The position numbers and the translations under genes were made by a program. A stretch of DNA of 64,000 nt from Bacillus sp. CH140a_4T. GTDB lineage: Bacteria; Bacillota; Bacilli; Bacillales; Bacillaceae_G. Shown piece after piece: positions 7,875 to 17,227 of the stretch (positions are counted from its first letter, which is position 1; each line of letters starts with the position of its first letter). Location: NCBI RefSeq assembly GCF_008923725.1, contig NZ_WBPF01000016.1, forward strand, positions 372,001 to 436,000, written 5' to 3'. The notes beneath the pieces were generated by a model. It did no database searches and was not told the origin of the DNA. It saw only the letters and a program-made list of their open reading frames with translations.

Positions 7875-8108
7875 AATTTCACCTCTTATAATAATTTTTT
7901 TGTTTTTATCTGTATTTCCGTTTTAATATGCAGAAATAAGAGGTTAAACTGGATGAGAACACCAAAGATGGAAAGTTCACTATATATCCATCTTACGTCG
8001 CAAAGTGCTGTGGTGTCTACTATTTCTCGCTGGAAATTAAGAAAAGTCAACATCTTTTTAGAAAGTTCAAACAATGTTTCTTTCATTATGTACAAATTGT
8101 GAAAAGGG

Positions 8109-8138
8109 TTACATTGCTCGTATGAAGAGGCTTATAAT
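8109..8138 (+). promoter_or_regulatory. SigA-type promoter for a candidate small RNA
   Basis: TTACAT, 18 bp, TATAAT. Only ~66 bp separate the expected start (about 8145) from an intrinsic terminator. Confidence 0.5.
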
Positions 8139-8144
8139 GAACAT

Positions 8145-8211
8145 GTAATCTTCTCGTATATGTTTGACTCTCCTTTGAAGCTGGCCTATAGTAGGTTGGT
8201 TTCTTTTTTTT
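8145..8211 (+). ncRNA. Candidate small RNA or yjzC leader attenuator
   Basis: The segment starts about 7 nt after a TATAAT box and ends in a hairpin: GAAGCTGGCCT (8177-8187), loop ATAGT, AGGTTGGTTTC (8193-8203), eight T. All 11 pairs form if G-U pairs are allowed, so the structure fits RNA rather than DNA symmetry. No ORF fits inside. The 5' half is pyrimidine-rich with CTCTCCTTT, which could pair with Shine-Dalgarno regions. It may instead be an attenuator for yjzC 150 bp downstream. The rest of 7875-8365 shows no gene. Confidence 0.4.
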
Positions 8212-8365
8212 CTACAAACAGGAAAGAAATCCCTTCCTAAGTTTGTGTCATTCATGTATATGTACAAGAACGAAATGTAGTACTTGTTTCCTAAACATGA
8301 CAGAAAAGCTTTCGTTTAAAATGGATATACTAATGAGGCAAAGACGTCATGGAAGGAGAATGGAA

Positions 8366-8545
8366 ATGGGACAAAATCGCAGGTTTCGTTCTGGGCAAAA
8401 AGCGCCGAATGATGGCATTTACGTAGAAATTGGTGAAACAGGAAGTATGGTGAAAGACCCGCAAATGGTGAAATTAACTGCGGGTGAAAAGTTTCCAGAT
8501 AACACGAATCATAACCGTCAGTGGACATATAAAAGAAAACCGTAA
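8366..8545 (+). CDS. yjzC: YjzC-family small protein, 59 aa
   Basis: ATG at 8366, 7 nt after AAGGAG; other ATGs at 8349 and 8360 overlap or precede the RBS. The sequence MGQNRRFRSGQKAPNDGIYVEIGE...NRQWTYKRKP matches the YjzC family of Bacillus, short basic proteins with a single small beta fold. Function not known. Precedes clpB here, and lies near yjzD as in B. subtilis. Confidence 0.88.
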   Translation: MGQNRRFRSGQKAPNDGIYVEIGETGSMVKDPQMVKLTAGEKFPDNTNHNRQWTYKRKP

Positions 8546-8547
8546 CA

Positions 8548-8576
8548 GAAGCCGCAATCATTATTGCGGCTTTTTT
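8548..8576 (+). terminator. Terminator of yjzC
   Basis: AAGCCGCAAT / ATTGCGGCTT with T6. Confidence 0.9.
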
Positions 8577-8671
8577 GTCATTGCATATTATAATTTCATT
8601 TACCACTTCTATAATGAATGTTCCTGTTTTCTTTTTCTAATAATAAGTTTGAAAATACATAAGCAAAATTA

Positions 8672-8700
8672 TTGTATAAAAAAGTCAGTTGGCGTATAAT
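8672..8700 (+). promoter_or_regulatory. SigA promoter of clpB
   Basis: TTGTAT (8672-8677), 17 bp, TATAAT (8695-8700); start point expected near 8707, inside the CtsR site. Confidence 0.8.
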
Positions 8701-8709
8701 CAAATCAAA

Positions 8710-8726
8710 GGTCAAAGAAAGTCAAA
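8710..8726 (+). promoter_or_regulatory. CtsR operator of clpB
   Basis: GGTCAAA GAA AGTCAAA: the tandem heptad spaced by 3 bp that CtsR, the class III heat-shock repressor of Gram-positives, recognises (consensus GGTCAAANANGGTCAAA). It covers the transcription start, so repression by blocking initiation is expected, with release on heat shock. Confidence 0.9.
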
Positions 8727-8745
8727 CGTTTGGAGGACTGTAAAG

Positions 8746-11346
8746 ATGGACTTAAATCAAATGACAACAAAAACACAAGAGGCGATTATGAGTGCACAAT
8801 CTTTAGCGGTATCTCATCATCATCAAGAAGTAGATACTGTTCATCTCTTGTTTACATTATTAGAAGAGCAAGATGGGTTAGCAGTGCGTATTTTTCAAAA
8901 AATGAATGTCGATATAGAAGCGTTAAAACAAGGCGCTGAAAGTTTAATTAAGAAAAAGCCCTCTGTAACGGGAAGCGGTGCAGAAGCAGGTAAATTATAT
9001 ATAACAGGTGCTCTGCAACAACTACTTGTAAGAGCAGGAAAAGAAGCAGAGAAATTGCAAGATGACTACATTTCAGTTGAACATGTACTACTTGCTTTTT
9101 CTGAAGAAAAAGGCGATATAAATCAATTACTTACAAGATTTCATATTACGAAAGATAATTTATTACAGTCTTTAATGACAGTTCGGGGGAATCAAAGAGT
9201 GACTAGTCAAAATCCAGAAGCAACTTATGAAGCGTTAGAAAAATATGGCCGTGATTTAGTGGCGGAAGTAAGAGCGGGGAAAATTGACCCTGTTATTGGC
9301 CGCGATAGTGAAATTCGCCGTGTAATTCGCATTCTTTCACGTAAAACGAAAAATAACCCAGTTTTAATTGGTGAGCCAGGTGTTGGTAAAACAGCAATCG
9401 TTGAAGGATTAGCGCAGCGTATTGTGAAAAAGGATGTACCAGAAGGGTTAAAAGATAGAACCATCTTTGCATTAGATATGAGTGCGCTTGTAGCTGGAGC
9501 GAAATTCCGTGGTGAGTTTGAAGAGCGCCTGCAAGCTGTATTAAATGAAATTAAAAAGAGTGAAGGCCGCATTTTATTATTCATTGATGAACTTCATACA
9601 ATCGTCGGCGCTGGTAAAACAGAAGGTGCGATGGACGCAGGAAATATGTTAAAACCGATGCTTGCGCGTGGTGAACTGCATTGCATTGGGGCGACAACGT
9701 TAGATGAATATCGTAAATATATTGAGAAAGATCCAGCCCTAGAAAGACGTTTCCAACAAGTATTAGCAGAAGAACCAACTGTTGAAGATACAATTTCCAT
9801 TTTACGCGGCTTAAGAGAGCGTTTTGAAATTTATCACGGTGTAAATATTCATGACCGTGCGATTGTAGCAGCATCTGTTTTATCAGATCGATATATTTCG
9901 GATCGTTTCTTACCAGATAAAGCAATTGATCTTGTTGACGAAGCGTGTGCAACGATTCGAACAGAGATTGATTCTATGCCAACAGAATTAGATGAAGTAA
10001 CGCGCCGCATTATGCAACTGGAAATTGAAGAAGCAGCTCTTGGAAAAGAGAAGGACTTTGGTAGCCAAGAACGTCTAAAAACGTTGCAACGTGAATTATC
10101 GGATTTAAAAGAAGTTGCAAGTGGTATGAGAGCGAAATGGGAGAAAGAAAAAGAAGATATTCACAAAGTTCGTGACTTACGTGAACATTTAGAGCGTCTG
10201 CGCCGCGAATTAGAAGAGGCAGAAGGTAATTACGATTTAAATAAAGCAGCGGAACTTCGCCATGGGAAAATTCCTGCGATTGAAAAAGAGTTAAAAGAAG
10301 CGGAAGAAATGGGCGCGCATAATAAACAAGAAAATCGTTTATTACGTGAGGAAGTCAGTGAAGAAGAGATTGCTGATATTGTTTCACGCTGGACTGGTAT
10401 TCCTGTCGCAAAACTTGTTGAAGGGGAGCGTGAGAAATTACTACGCTTAGAGCAAATTTTATCAGAGCGTGTCATCGGACAAGAGGAAGCGGTAAGCTTA
10501 GTATCAGACGCAGTTCTTCGTGCACGCGCTGGTATTAAAGACCCGAACCGTCCAATTGGTTCCTTCATTTTCTTAGGACCGACAGGTGTTGGTAAAACAG
10601 AACTTGCAAAAACGTTAGCGCAGTCTTTATTCGATAGTGAAGAGCAAATGATTCGTATCGACATGTCTGAGTATATGGAGAAACACGCTGTGTCACGCTT
10701 AATTGGTGCGCCTCCTGGATATGTTGGATATGAAGAGGGCGGTCAATTAACAGAAGCAGTAAGACGTAAACCGTATTCAGTTATTTTGTTAGACGAAATC
10801 GAAAAAGCACATCCAGAAGTATTTAACATTTTATTACAAATGTTAGATGATGGACGCATTACAGATTCGCAAGGACGTACAGTAGACTTTAAAAACACGG
10901 TTATTATTATGACTTCAAATATTGGATCTGCTCATTTGTTAGATGGATTAGAAGCAGATGGCTCAATTAAAGAGGAATCAAGGGAACTTGTAATGGGACA
11001 ATTAAGAGGACATTTCCGACCAGAGTTTTTAAACCGTGTCGATGAAATTATTTTATTCAAACCTCTTACAACGAATGAAATTAAAGGTATTGTTGATAAA
11101 ATTGTAAAAGAATTACAAGGTCGTTTAGCTGACCGTCATATTACAGTAGAATTAACAAACGCAGCGAAAGAATTTGTTGTAGAAGCTGGCTTTGATCCGA
11201 TGTACGGAGCTCGTCCATTAAAACGATATGTACAGCGTCAAGTTGAGACGAAATTAGCGAGAGAATTAATTGCAGGAACGATTACTGACAATAGTCATGT
11301 AGTGGTTGATGTAGAAAATAACGAATTAGTCGTTCATGTAAAGTAA
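8746..11346 (+). CDS. clpB: ATP-dependent disaggregase ClpB
   Basis: 866 aa from the ATG at 8746 (RBS TTGGAGGA). Clp N domain repeats at about 1-145; first AAA module with Walker A GEPGVGKT (209-216) and Walker [10 protein letters not shown]; coiled-coil middle domain about 400-520 (rich in Glu, Lys, Arg); second AAA module with Walker A GPTGVGKT (611-618). No IGF/IGL ClpP-binding loop is evident, consistent with a disaggregase working with DnaK rather than a protease subunit. An upstream in-frame extension to 8689 would run through the CtsR site and RBS. Monocistronic, CtsR-controlled. Confidence 0.97.
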   Translation: MDLNQMTTKTQEAIMSAQSLAVSHHHQEVDTVHLLFTLLEEQDGLAVRIFQKMNVDIEALKQGAESLIKKKPSVTGSGAEAGKLYITGALQQLLVRAGKEAEKLQDDYISVEHVLLAFSEEKGDINQLLTRFHITKDNLLQSLMTVRGNQRVTSQNPEATYEALEKYGRDLVAEVRAGKIDPVIGRDSEIRRVIRILSRKTKNNPVLIGEPGVGKTAIVEGLAQRIVKKDVPEGLKDRTIFALDMSALVAGAKFRGEFEERLQAVLNEIKKSEGRILLFIDELHTIVGAGKTEGAMDAGNMLKPMLARGELHCIGATTLDEYRKYIEKDPALERRFQQVLAEEPTVEDTISILRGLRERFEIYHGVNIHDRAIVAASVLSDRYISDRFLPDKAIDLVDEACATIRTEIDSMPTELDEVTRRIMQLEIEEAALGKEKDFGSQERLKTLQRELSDLKEVASGMRAKWEKEKEDIHKVRDLREHLERLRRELEEAEGNYDLNKAAELRHGKIPAIEKELKEAEEMGAHNKQENRLLREEVSEEEIADIVSRWTGIPVAKLVEGEREKLLRLEQILSERVIGQEEAVSLVSDAVLRARAGIKDPNRPIGSFIFLGPTGVGKTELAKTLAQSLFDSEEQMIRIDMSEYMEKHAVSRLIGAPPGYVGYEEGGQLTEAVRRKPYSVILLDEIEKAHPEVFNILLQMLDDGRITDSQGRTVDFKNTVIIMTSNIGSAHLLDGLEADGSIKEESRELVMGQLRGHFRPEFLNRVDEIILFKPLTTNEIKGIVDKIVKELQGRLADRHITVELTNAAKEFVVEAGFDPMYGARPLKRYVQRQVETKLARELIAGTITDNSHVVVDVENNELVVHVK

Positions 11347-11350
11347 AATA

Positions 11351-11384
11351 AAAAAGAGTTCGGATAAAATCCGGACTCTTTTTT
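11351..11384. terminator. Terminator between clpB and yjzD
   Basis: AAAAAGAGTTCGGAT / ATCCGGACTCTTTTT; works in both directions for the convergent genes. Confidence 0.9.
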
Positions 11385-11566
11385 TAGTGTTGTTCTACTG
11401 GCTCGTTTGGAATTGCAGCTGAAATTGCTAGTACTAATACCGCAAGAACAACTGAGAAAATAGACGCTTGGTTAAAATCGTATGTACCGCCAGTCATAGA
11501 GCCGATTACGTAGCTCATCATATGTACAAGCGCGAACGACCAAATTAATGCCCAAATGAAACGCAT
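11384..11566 (-). CDS. yjzD: YjzD-type membrane protein (DUF2929), 60 aa
   Basis: Two transmembrane helices (about 3-22 and 36-52) separated by a short polar loop, ending NEPVEQH. Size and pattern match YjzD/DUF2929, and the position before yjaU is that of B. subtilis yjzD. RBS GAGGTG (minus strand). Function unknown. Confidence 0.8.
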   Translation of the reverse strand: MRFIWALIWSFALVHMMSYVIGSMTGGTYDFNQASIFSVVLAVLVLAISAAIPNEPVEQH

Positions 11567-11722
11567 ATTTTACACCTCTATTCGTTCAATCTGTCCTTAT
11601 TGTAACACAATTGAAAAAAGAATATAGAAAAATATTTGTAGATTTTTCAACGCAAATTTGCATTCCGTTCATACATTATAGAAGAGTACTTTTATACGTT
11701 TAGAAAATAAGGCGGGGGAAAA

Positions 11723-12457
11723 ATGAGTATTACGGAACGTTTTTTTTACTTAGAAAAAGAACCATGTGTCATTTATTTACCGGAGAAGCCAAATGGATTT
11801 TCTGTAATGCTTCTTGGTGATTACAACTACTTTATTGAGAATGGTACAAGTTTATGGACACAGCATGCAGGAAGATCTTATTTTTTACATGGCCTTATTG
11901 AGGAAGGCTACACGGTCTTTTCTTCTAATTTATACGGAAGGCATTGGGGAAACGACCAATCTGTTCGTTTAGCAAAACGCTTATATGATGTTGTTTTGAG
12001 AAAAGAGACATTAAATGCGAAAATGCACATTATGGCAGATGGTATGGGGGCACTTGTAGCACTTGAAATGATGAACAAATACCCTGAATGTATACGCTCT
12101 GTCATTATGTTAAATCCGTGTTTAGATTTACCAGAATATGTGGAGTTTGAGAAAGAGCATAAGTTTTTTTACAAAAGATTAGTGAAGGAATTAAGTTTGG
12201 CGTATGATTCCAAAGAAGAAGAATTGGAGTCCAAAATAAATAAGAAAACATTTACGCTTCTTCCATCTTGTGTGCCTGTTAAAGTTTTCGTATCAACACA
12301 AGAAAAAAGAGGGAGAAAACAGTTGTTACGTAAATATGAGAAAATGAGGCAATTCAATCAATGCGATACTTCTGTCCTATTCCATCTGCAAGATGTGAAA
12401 TATAAAATGGTTAGGCAAACGACTGATTTCTTTAAAAAATATGAAGAAGAATTGTGA
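11723..12457 (+). CDS. yjaU: Alpha/beta-hydrolase-fold protein YjaU
   Basis: 244 aa, RBS GGCGGGGG. Alpha/beta-hydrolase pattern with the nucleophile-elbow region HIMADGMGALVALEMMNKYP: the usual GxSxG serine position is Asp (ADGMG), so the protein may not be an esterase. No signal peptide. Followed 56 bp later by the epimerase-like gene and then comZ, as in B. subtilis yjaU-yjaV-(med)-comZ. Confidence 0.75.
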   Translation: MSITERFFYLEKEPCVIYLPEKPNGFSVMLLGDYNYFIENGTSLWTQHAGRSYFLHGLIEEGYTVFSSNLYGRHWGNDQSVRLAKRLYDVVLRKETLNAKMHIMADGMGALVALEMMNKYPECIRSVIMLNPCLDLPEYVEFEKEHKFFYKRLVKELSLAYDSKEEELESKINKKTFTLLPSCVPVKVFVSTQEKRGRKQLLRKYEKMRQFNQCDTSVLFHLQDVKYKMVRQTTDFFKKYEEEL

Positions 12458-12513
12458 AGCTCCCATATACATAAATGAGGAGCTATTTGTTTCAAGGAGA
12501 AAGGGTTGGTGGT

Positions 12514-13359
12514 ATGGAGCGCGTGCTAATTATAGGTGCACTTACGTTTGTAGGTTATCACCTTGTGAATAAAATGATTGCAGAGGAAGTAGAAGTGTAC
12601 GGTCTTGATTTTGATGAATTCGAGAATATGACAAAAATTAATGAAGAGAAGTTATTGTTAATTGGGCGAAATGCGTTATTTACGTATTATTCGATAAGAG
12701 ATGAAGATGGATGGAGATCAGTAGAAGAAGAGAAGTTCGATACGGTTTACTTTTGCTTGTATGAGCCAAATCAACAAAATGGCTTTCGGAATGAAAGAGT
12801 TATATTACAGTATTTAAAGCGGATTATAAGGCTGTGTGCAGAACAGAAATTGAAGTTAAATCTAATTTCCTCTATTGAAATAGGGAACGCAGATGAATCT
12901 GAAAATAAACGTCTATTTTCGAAAGTGGAAGAAGGATTGAAAAAAGGAGAGGCACAATATAGTGTATTTCGAGTTCCTACATTATATGGACCATGGCAAC
13001 CATCTTTTATGATATATCATCAGCTCATTTTATCAGAACTGGATGAGAAAGAGTGCCATTATGTGAGCGAAGAAGACGGAAGTGATCTACTGTACGTGGA
13101 AGATGTATGTGAATACTTATGGGAAAATGGATTGAACGAGGAGCATTTTGGCATATACAATTTACTTAGTGGTAAAAAATCATTATGGAAAAAAGGTATG
13201 AACCGTTTACGTGCAGAGGATAAAGTGAATAAAGAGAATGAGGGAGAAAGAGATGAAACTGTAGAGGTTATTTCGATAAAAAGAAATACCCCGTTAGAAT
13301 ACGGTTTAAATAAACAATTGGCACATATGAAAAAATATAAAGAGTTATACGAAGGGTAA
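12514..13359 (+). CDS. yjaV: NAD(P)-binding Rossmann / epimerase-like protein
   Basis: 281 aa from MERVLIIGALTFVGYHL at 12514; a longer start at 12475 is possible but lacks a good RBS. The N-terminal fold resembles the short-chain epimerase family, although the usual GxxGxxG loop reads GALTFVG and the catalytic YxxxK is not obvious; VPTLYGPWQPS is a family-like segment. It may be a degenerate or non-catalytic member. Synteny suggests the YjaV position; the name is tentative. Confidence 0.65.
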   Translation: MERVLIIGALTFVGYHLVNKMIAEEVEVYGLDFDEFENMTKINEEKLLLIGRNALFTYYSIRDEDGWRSVEEEKFDTVYFCLYEPNQQNGFRNERVILQYLKRIIRLCAEQKLKLNLISSIEIGNADESENKRLFSKVEEGLKKGEAQYSVFRVPTLYGPWQPSFMIYHQLILSELDEKECHYVSEEDGSDLLYVEDVCEYLWENGLNEEHFGIYNLLSGKKSLWKKGMNRLRAEDKVNKENEGERDETVEVISIKRNTPLEYGLNKQLAHMKKYKELYEG

Positions 13360-13412
13360 CGAGCGTGTTACACTATGTATGTGAAAGTTTTAATGGAGAG
13401 GAAGAACGTAAT

Positions 13413-13589
13413 ATGAATGAGAAAAGCATGCAATTTTTACAAATCGCAATGAAGCATTTACCAGAAGCAAAGGCCATCTTAGATTCGAATGGAATTGCGC
13501 TTGATATGGAGAAAGCACAACCAGTATTAGAGTTATTGATGAAAGTTATGAACGAAGCATATGAGCTTGGGAAAGCAGAAAAAGAATAA
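13413..13589 (+). CDS. comZ: ComZ, late competence operon repressor
   Basis: 58 aa, MNEKSMQFLQIAMKHLPEAKAIL...GKAEKE, start ATG 9 nt after GGAGAGG. ComZ in B. subtilis (63 aa) represses comG expression; the helix-rich pattern and context match. The med gene that precedes comZ in B. subtilis is not present between yjaV and comZ here. The last ~20 bp of the gene are duplicated downstream at 13735 on. Confidence 0.85.
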   Translation: MNEKSMQFLQIAMKHLPEAKAILDSNGIALDMEKAQPVLELLMKVMNEAYELGKAEKE

Positions 13590-13663
13590 AAAGCTAAAGC
13601 ATCTTTTTAGATGGAAGAAAGGCTCGAACCGTAGATAGAAGCGGTCAGGGCCTTTTTTTATTC
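13569..13663 (+). repeat. Duplicated comZ tail/terminator module, copy 1
   Basis: Comprises the last codons of comZ, then GCATCTTTTTAG, a GGAAG segment and a terminator hairpin (GGCTCGAACCG...CGGTCAGGGCC) with seven T. Copy 2 at 13735-13822 repeats the same order. Confidence 0.7.
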
Positions 13664-13734
13664 TCGACTGGGGCAAAACCAGAGATATGAAGAGGATAAA
13701 GGAAAAGTAGTGAGGAGAACTCCTTAGTTTAGAA

Positions 13735-13822
13735 GGAAAGCAGATCAAGAATAAAAAGCATCTTTTTAGGTGGAAGAGAGGCCCGAAACGCAAATAGAAG
13801 CGGTTCGGGCTTTTTTATATTT
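13735..13822 (+). repeat. Duplicated comZ tail/terminator module, copy 2
   Basis: GGAAAGCAGA-CAAGAATAAAAAGC repeats the comZ 3' end, then GCATCTTTTTAG, and a hairpin GGCCCGAAACG...CGGTTCGGGC with T6. The two modules form a tandem terminator about 150 bp apart. Apart from these modules and the fabH promoter, 13590-13987 holds no gene. Confidence 0.7.
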
Positions 13823-13914
13823 CGAAAGAAGCAGGGAAAGGTATGTTTCTGTTTCTTTTAATAAACAATAAAGTGAATAATGCTCTTGCTTTATGTTTTA
13901 GCTGAAATATATTC

Positions 13915-13943
13915 TAGACAAAAATACATTTATGTTTTAAAAT
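13915..13943 (+). promoter_or_regulatory. SigA promoter of fabH-fabF
   Basis: TAGACA, exactly 17 bp, TAAAAT; start near 13950. Confidence 0.7.
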
Positions 13944-13963
13944 TAGTACCAAGTCATAATAAT
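13943..13963 (+). promoter_or_regulatory. FapR-type operator of fabH-fabF
   Basis: TTAGTACCAAGTCATAATA agrees with the TTAGTACC-type half site and spacing I know for FapR, the malonyl-CoA-responsive repressor of lipid synthesis in Bacillus. It covers the predicted start point. A similar site precedes fabI at 58592. Confidence 0.75.
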
Positions 13964-13987
13964 TGATATAAAACGGAGGGCTGCGAT

Positions 13988-14920
13988 GTGAACGTGGGCA
14001 TTTTAGGGATCGGAAGATATGTGCCAGAAAAAGTAGTCACAAATCACGATTTAGAGAAAATAATGGATACATCCGATGAATGGATACGTACGAGAACGGG
14101 AATTGCAGAAAGACGCATTGCCGATGATACAATAGATACTTCATATATGGCCGTAGAGGCTGCTATAAAAGCACTTGAAGATGCAGGGGTTAGCGGAGAG
14201 GAAATCGATCTTATTTTAGTGGCAACAGTAACACCAGATCGTGCATTTCCAGCGGTAGCTTGTGTCATTCAAGAAGCGATTGGAGCGAAACATGCAGCTG
14301 CAATGGATGTAGGTGCAGCATGTGCTGGTTTTATGTACGGAATGATTACAGCGCAGCAATTTATTCAAACGGGAACTTATAAAAATGTATTAGTAGTTGG
14401 TAGTGATAAACTATCTAAAATTGTAGACTGGAATGATCGCAATACAGCAGTACTATTTGGAGACGGAGCCGGCGCTATCGTAATGGGAGCTGTTTCAGAA
14501 GGAAGAGGCGTTCTATCTTTCGAATTAGGAGCAGACGGAAGTGGCGGTAAGCATCTATATCAAGACGAGTATGTTATGATGAATGGCAGAGAAGTCTTTA
14601 AATTTGCAGTTCGTCAACTTGGTGAATCTTGTCTTCGCGTGCTGGATAAAGCTGGTCTTACGAAAGAGGATGTGGATTTCTTAGTACCGCATCAAGCGAA
14701 TATTCGTATTATGGAATCTGCAAGAGAGAGATTAAATTTACCACAAGAAAAAATGAGTATGACAATTGAAAAGTTTGGTAATACATCAGCTTCTTCAATT
14801 CCAATTGCAATGGTAGAGGAATTGCAAAATGGACGTATTCAAGATGGTGATTTAATTATACTTGTTGGTTTCGGCGGCGGATTAACATGGGGAGCAGTTG
14901 CTCTTCGTTGGGGTAAATAA
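13988..14920 (+). CDS. fabH: 3-oxoacyl-ACP synthase III (FabH)
   Basis: 310 aa with GTG start 7 nt after GGAGGG (an ATG 3 bp earlier is followed directly by a stop). The enzyme condenses acyl-CoA with malonyl-ACP to start fatty acid synthesis; Bacillus FabH prefers branched primers. Catalytic triad visible: Cys112 (AACAGF), His235 (VPHQAN), Asn265 (FGNTSAS). First gene of a fabH-fabF operon, controlled by the FapR-like site upstream. Confidence 0.97.
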   Translation: MNVGILGIGRYVPEKVVTNHDLEKIMDTSDEWIRTRTGIAERRIADDTIDTSYMAVEAAIKALEDAGVSGEEIDLILVATVTPDRAFPAVACVIQEAIGAKHAAAMDVGAACAGFMYGMITAQQFIQTGTYKNVLVVGSDKLSKIVDWNDRNTAVLFGDGAGAIVMGAVSEGRGVLSFELGADGSGGKHLYQDEYVMMNGREVFKFAVRQLGESCLRVLDKAGLTKEDVDFLVPHQANIRIMESARERLNLPQEKMSMTIEKFGNTSASSIPIAMVEELQNGRIQDGDLIILVGFGGGLTWGAVALRWGK

Positions 14921-14951
14921 GGACTGAGAGAAAAAAAGGAGTGTATTTTGT

Positions 14952-16190
14952 ATGGAAAAAAAGAGGGTCGTAATTACAGGACTAGGAGCTGTTACACCGA
15001 TCGGTACAGATGTTGAAACAGCGTGGGAAAACATTAAAAAGGGTGTATCTGGAATCGGACGACTTACAAGAATTGATCCGGAACTATTTCCAGCAAAAGT
15101 AGCAGCAGAAATTAACGACTTTGAAGTCGAGAAATATATTGATAAAAAAGAAGCGCGCCGTATGGATCGCTTTACACAATATGCAGTAGCAGCAGCGAAA
15201 ATGGCAGTTGCAGATGCAAAGCTTGAAATTACAGAAGAAAACGGACCTCGAATTGGTGTATGGATTGGTTCTGGTATTGGCGGTATGGAAACATACGAAG
15301 AACAATTTAAGATTTTTACTGAGAAAGGTCCGCGCCGCGTGAGCCCATTCTTCGTACCAATGATGATCCCAGACATGGCAGCAGGTCAAGTATCGATCGC
15401 AACAGGAGCAAAAGGGATTAACACTTGTTCTGTAACGGCTTGTGCATCTGGTGCAAACTCAATTGGTGATGCGTTTAAAGCAATTCAGCGCGGTGATGCT
15501 GATGCAATGATAACAGGCGGAGCAGAAGCGCCGTTGACAAGTATGGCATTTGCCGGATTTAGTTCAGCGAAAGCATTAACATTTAATGAAGATCCAGCAA
15601 CAGCTTGCCGTCCATTTGATAAAAACCGTAGCGGTTTCGTAATGGGTGAAGGTTCAGGTATTTTAATTCTTGAAGAATTAGAGCACGCATTAGCTCGTGG
15701 TGCTCACATTTATGCGGAAATCGCTGGTTACGGTGCAACTGGTGATGCATTCCATATTACAATGCCGGCTCCTGGCGGTGAAGGTGGCGTGCGTGCAATG
15801 CGTCAAGCTTTAGCGGACGCAGGTCTACAGCCAGAAGATATTGATTACATTAATGCGCACGGTACAAGTACGGATGCGAATGAAAAGTATGAAACGATGG
15901 CAATTAAAGAAACGTTCGGTGAGCACGCGTATAAAGTAGCGATTAGCTCAACGAAATCAATGACAGGTCACTTATTAGGAGCAGCTGGTGCTGTTGAAGC
16001 GATCTTCTCAATTAAATCAATTACAGACGGAGTAATTCCTCCAACAATTAACTATGAAACACCAGATCCAGAATGTGACTTAGATTATGTACCGAATAAA
16101 GCGAGACAACAAGAAGTAAATGCAGTATTAAGTAACTCACTAGGATTCGGTGGTCATAACGCAGTATTAGTATTTAAATCGTATAAATAA
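14952..16190 (+). CDS. fabF: 3-oxoacyl-ACP synthase II (FabF)
   Basis: 412 aa, RBS AAAAAGGAG, 31 bp after fabH. Elongating condensing enzyme with Cys164 (TACASGANS), His303-304 region ([11 protein letters not shown]) and His340 ([12 protein letters not shown]), the C-H-H triad. Cytosolic and usually dimeric. Same operon as fabH. Confidence 0.97.
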   Translation: MEKKRVVITGLGAVTPIGTDVETAWENIKKGVSGIGRLTRIDPELFPAKVAAEINDFEVEKYIDKKEARRMDRFTQYAVAAAKMAVADAKLEITEENGPRIGVWIGSGIGGMETYEEQFKIFTEKGPRRVSPFFVPMMIPDMAAGQVSIATGAKGINTCSVTACASGANSIGDAFKAIQRGDADAMITGGAEAPLTSMAFAGFSSAKALTFNEDPATACRPFDKNRSGFVMGEGSGILILEELEHALARGAHIYAEIAGYGATGDAFHITMPAPGGEGGVRAMRQALADAGLQPEDIDYINAHGTSTDANEKYETMAIKETFGEHAYKVAISSTKSMTGHLLGAAGAVEAIFSIKSITDGVIPPTINYETPDPECDLDYVPNKARQQEVNAVLSNSLGFGGHNAVLVFKSYK

Positions 16191-16201
16191 TAGATAAAAT
16201 G

Positions 16202-16237
16202 AGGAGTTTTTTCGTAGCATATTGCGAAAAAACTCCT
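16202..16237 (+). terminator. Terminator of fabH-fabF
   Basis: AGGAGTTTTTTCG / GCGAAAAAACTCCT hairpin then TTATTTATTTTT. Confidence 0.8.
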
Positions 16238-16296
16238 TATTTATTTTTACGCCTTTTTCTCTTTTTGCATATACATAAGAAAAAGGAGGGATAAAG

Positions 16297-17085
16297 ATGG
16301 GGATTGTTGAAACTGCTGAGTGGTTACATCTATATTATGGACGGCCAGAAAAGCTGTGTGAGAAGTTTACGAAGTATGTCCCGCTGCCAAAAGAAAGGTT
16401 GTATCGCTTTTTAATTTCTAAAGGTATGTATCGCCCGGTTATGCGAGGAGAACAAGAAATTAAAGAGTTAGAGAAGAAGGGAATTTGGAAAGAGTTACGT
16501 ATGGAGTATGAGAAACTGAAAAATTGGTTAAAAGGTCCGGATGTCCCTGTCTTTATTTTATTATCAGATTCCTATAATCGAACTGTACAAGAAGAGTATA
16601 ACGGTAGAGCTGGATTATCTATGCGTCACGTTATTTTCTTATTCGTATGTGGACGGAATTCGGTGGAAGAATTAAAAGTGTTATTGGCACATGAATATCA
16701 TCACATATGCAGGTTACATCAAATTGAGACGAAAGAAACAGAATATACATTACTTGATACGATGATTATGGAAGGGCTAGCTGAGCAAGCGGTAACGGAA
16801 AGATATTCAGAAAAAAACAATGCACCGTGGACGACGTATCTTTCAAAAGAAGAGGCTGTTTATTATTGGAAAAACGTTGTGCATGAAAGAATAAGTATAA
16901 AACGAGGAACAAGGGAGCACGACATCTTATTAAATGGATTTCACTCTTATCCGAAGATGCTTGGCTATGCACTTGGATTTCATATTGTCAAAGATTGTGT
17001 AGCTTCCGCATCTGTAGATACACTTTCTTTATTATCTATAGATGCGAAAGAAATATTGAATAAAGCAAATACATTTCATATATAA
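16297..17085 (+). CDS. yjaZ: YjaZ, DUF2268 putative zinc protease
   Basis: 262 aa, RBS AAAAAGGAGGG. Zinc-binding HEYHH at residues 132-136 with a downstream acidic helix (IMEGLAEQAV) supplying a likely third ligand: the gluzincin-like signature of DUF2268. No signal peptide, so probably cytosolic; substrate unknown. B. subtilis yjaZ has the same place next to fabF. Confidence 0.85.
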   Translation: MGIVETAEWLHLYYGRPEKLCEKFTKYVPLPKERLYRFLISKGMYRPVMRGEQEIKELEKKGIWKELRMEYEKLKNWLKGPDVPVFILLSDSYNRTVQEEYNGRAGLSMRHVIFLFVCGRNSVEELKVLLAHEYHHICRLHQIETKETEYTLLDTMIMEGLAEQAVTERYSEKNNAPWTTYLSKEEAVYYWKNVVHERISIKRGTREHDILLNGFHSYPKMLGYALGFHIVKDCVASASVDTLSLLSIDAKEILNKANTFHI

Positions 17086-17114
17086 AAAACAGGAGCTCTA
17101 TTTCCTGTTTTTTT
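17086..17114 (+). terminator. Terminator of yjaZ
   Basis: AAACAGGA...TCCTGTTT with T7. Confidence 0.75.
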
Positions 17115-17227
17115 ATTATTAATAGAAGAAAAAATAATAATTAGAATATATTTCCTTAGGTGGAATAAAGTTTAGCAAAATTGAACATAATGATTGATAC
17201 AAACAGTAGTGAAGTGAGGGGTAGTGA

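Noticed and set aside
7886-8095. 69-codon minus-strand ORF upstream of yitU
   Set aside because: No RBS, no family, and it ends in the yitU upstream region; composition looks random.
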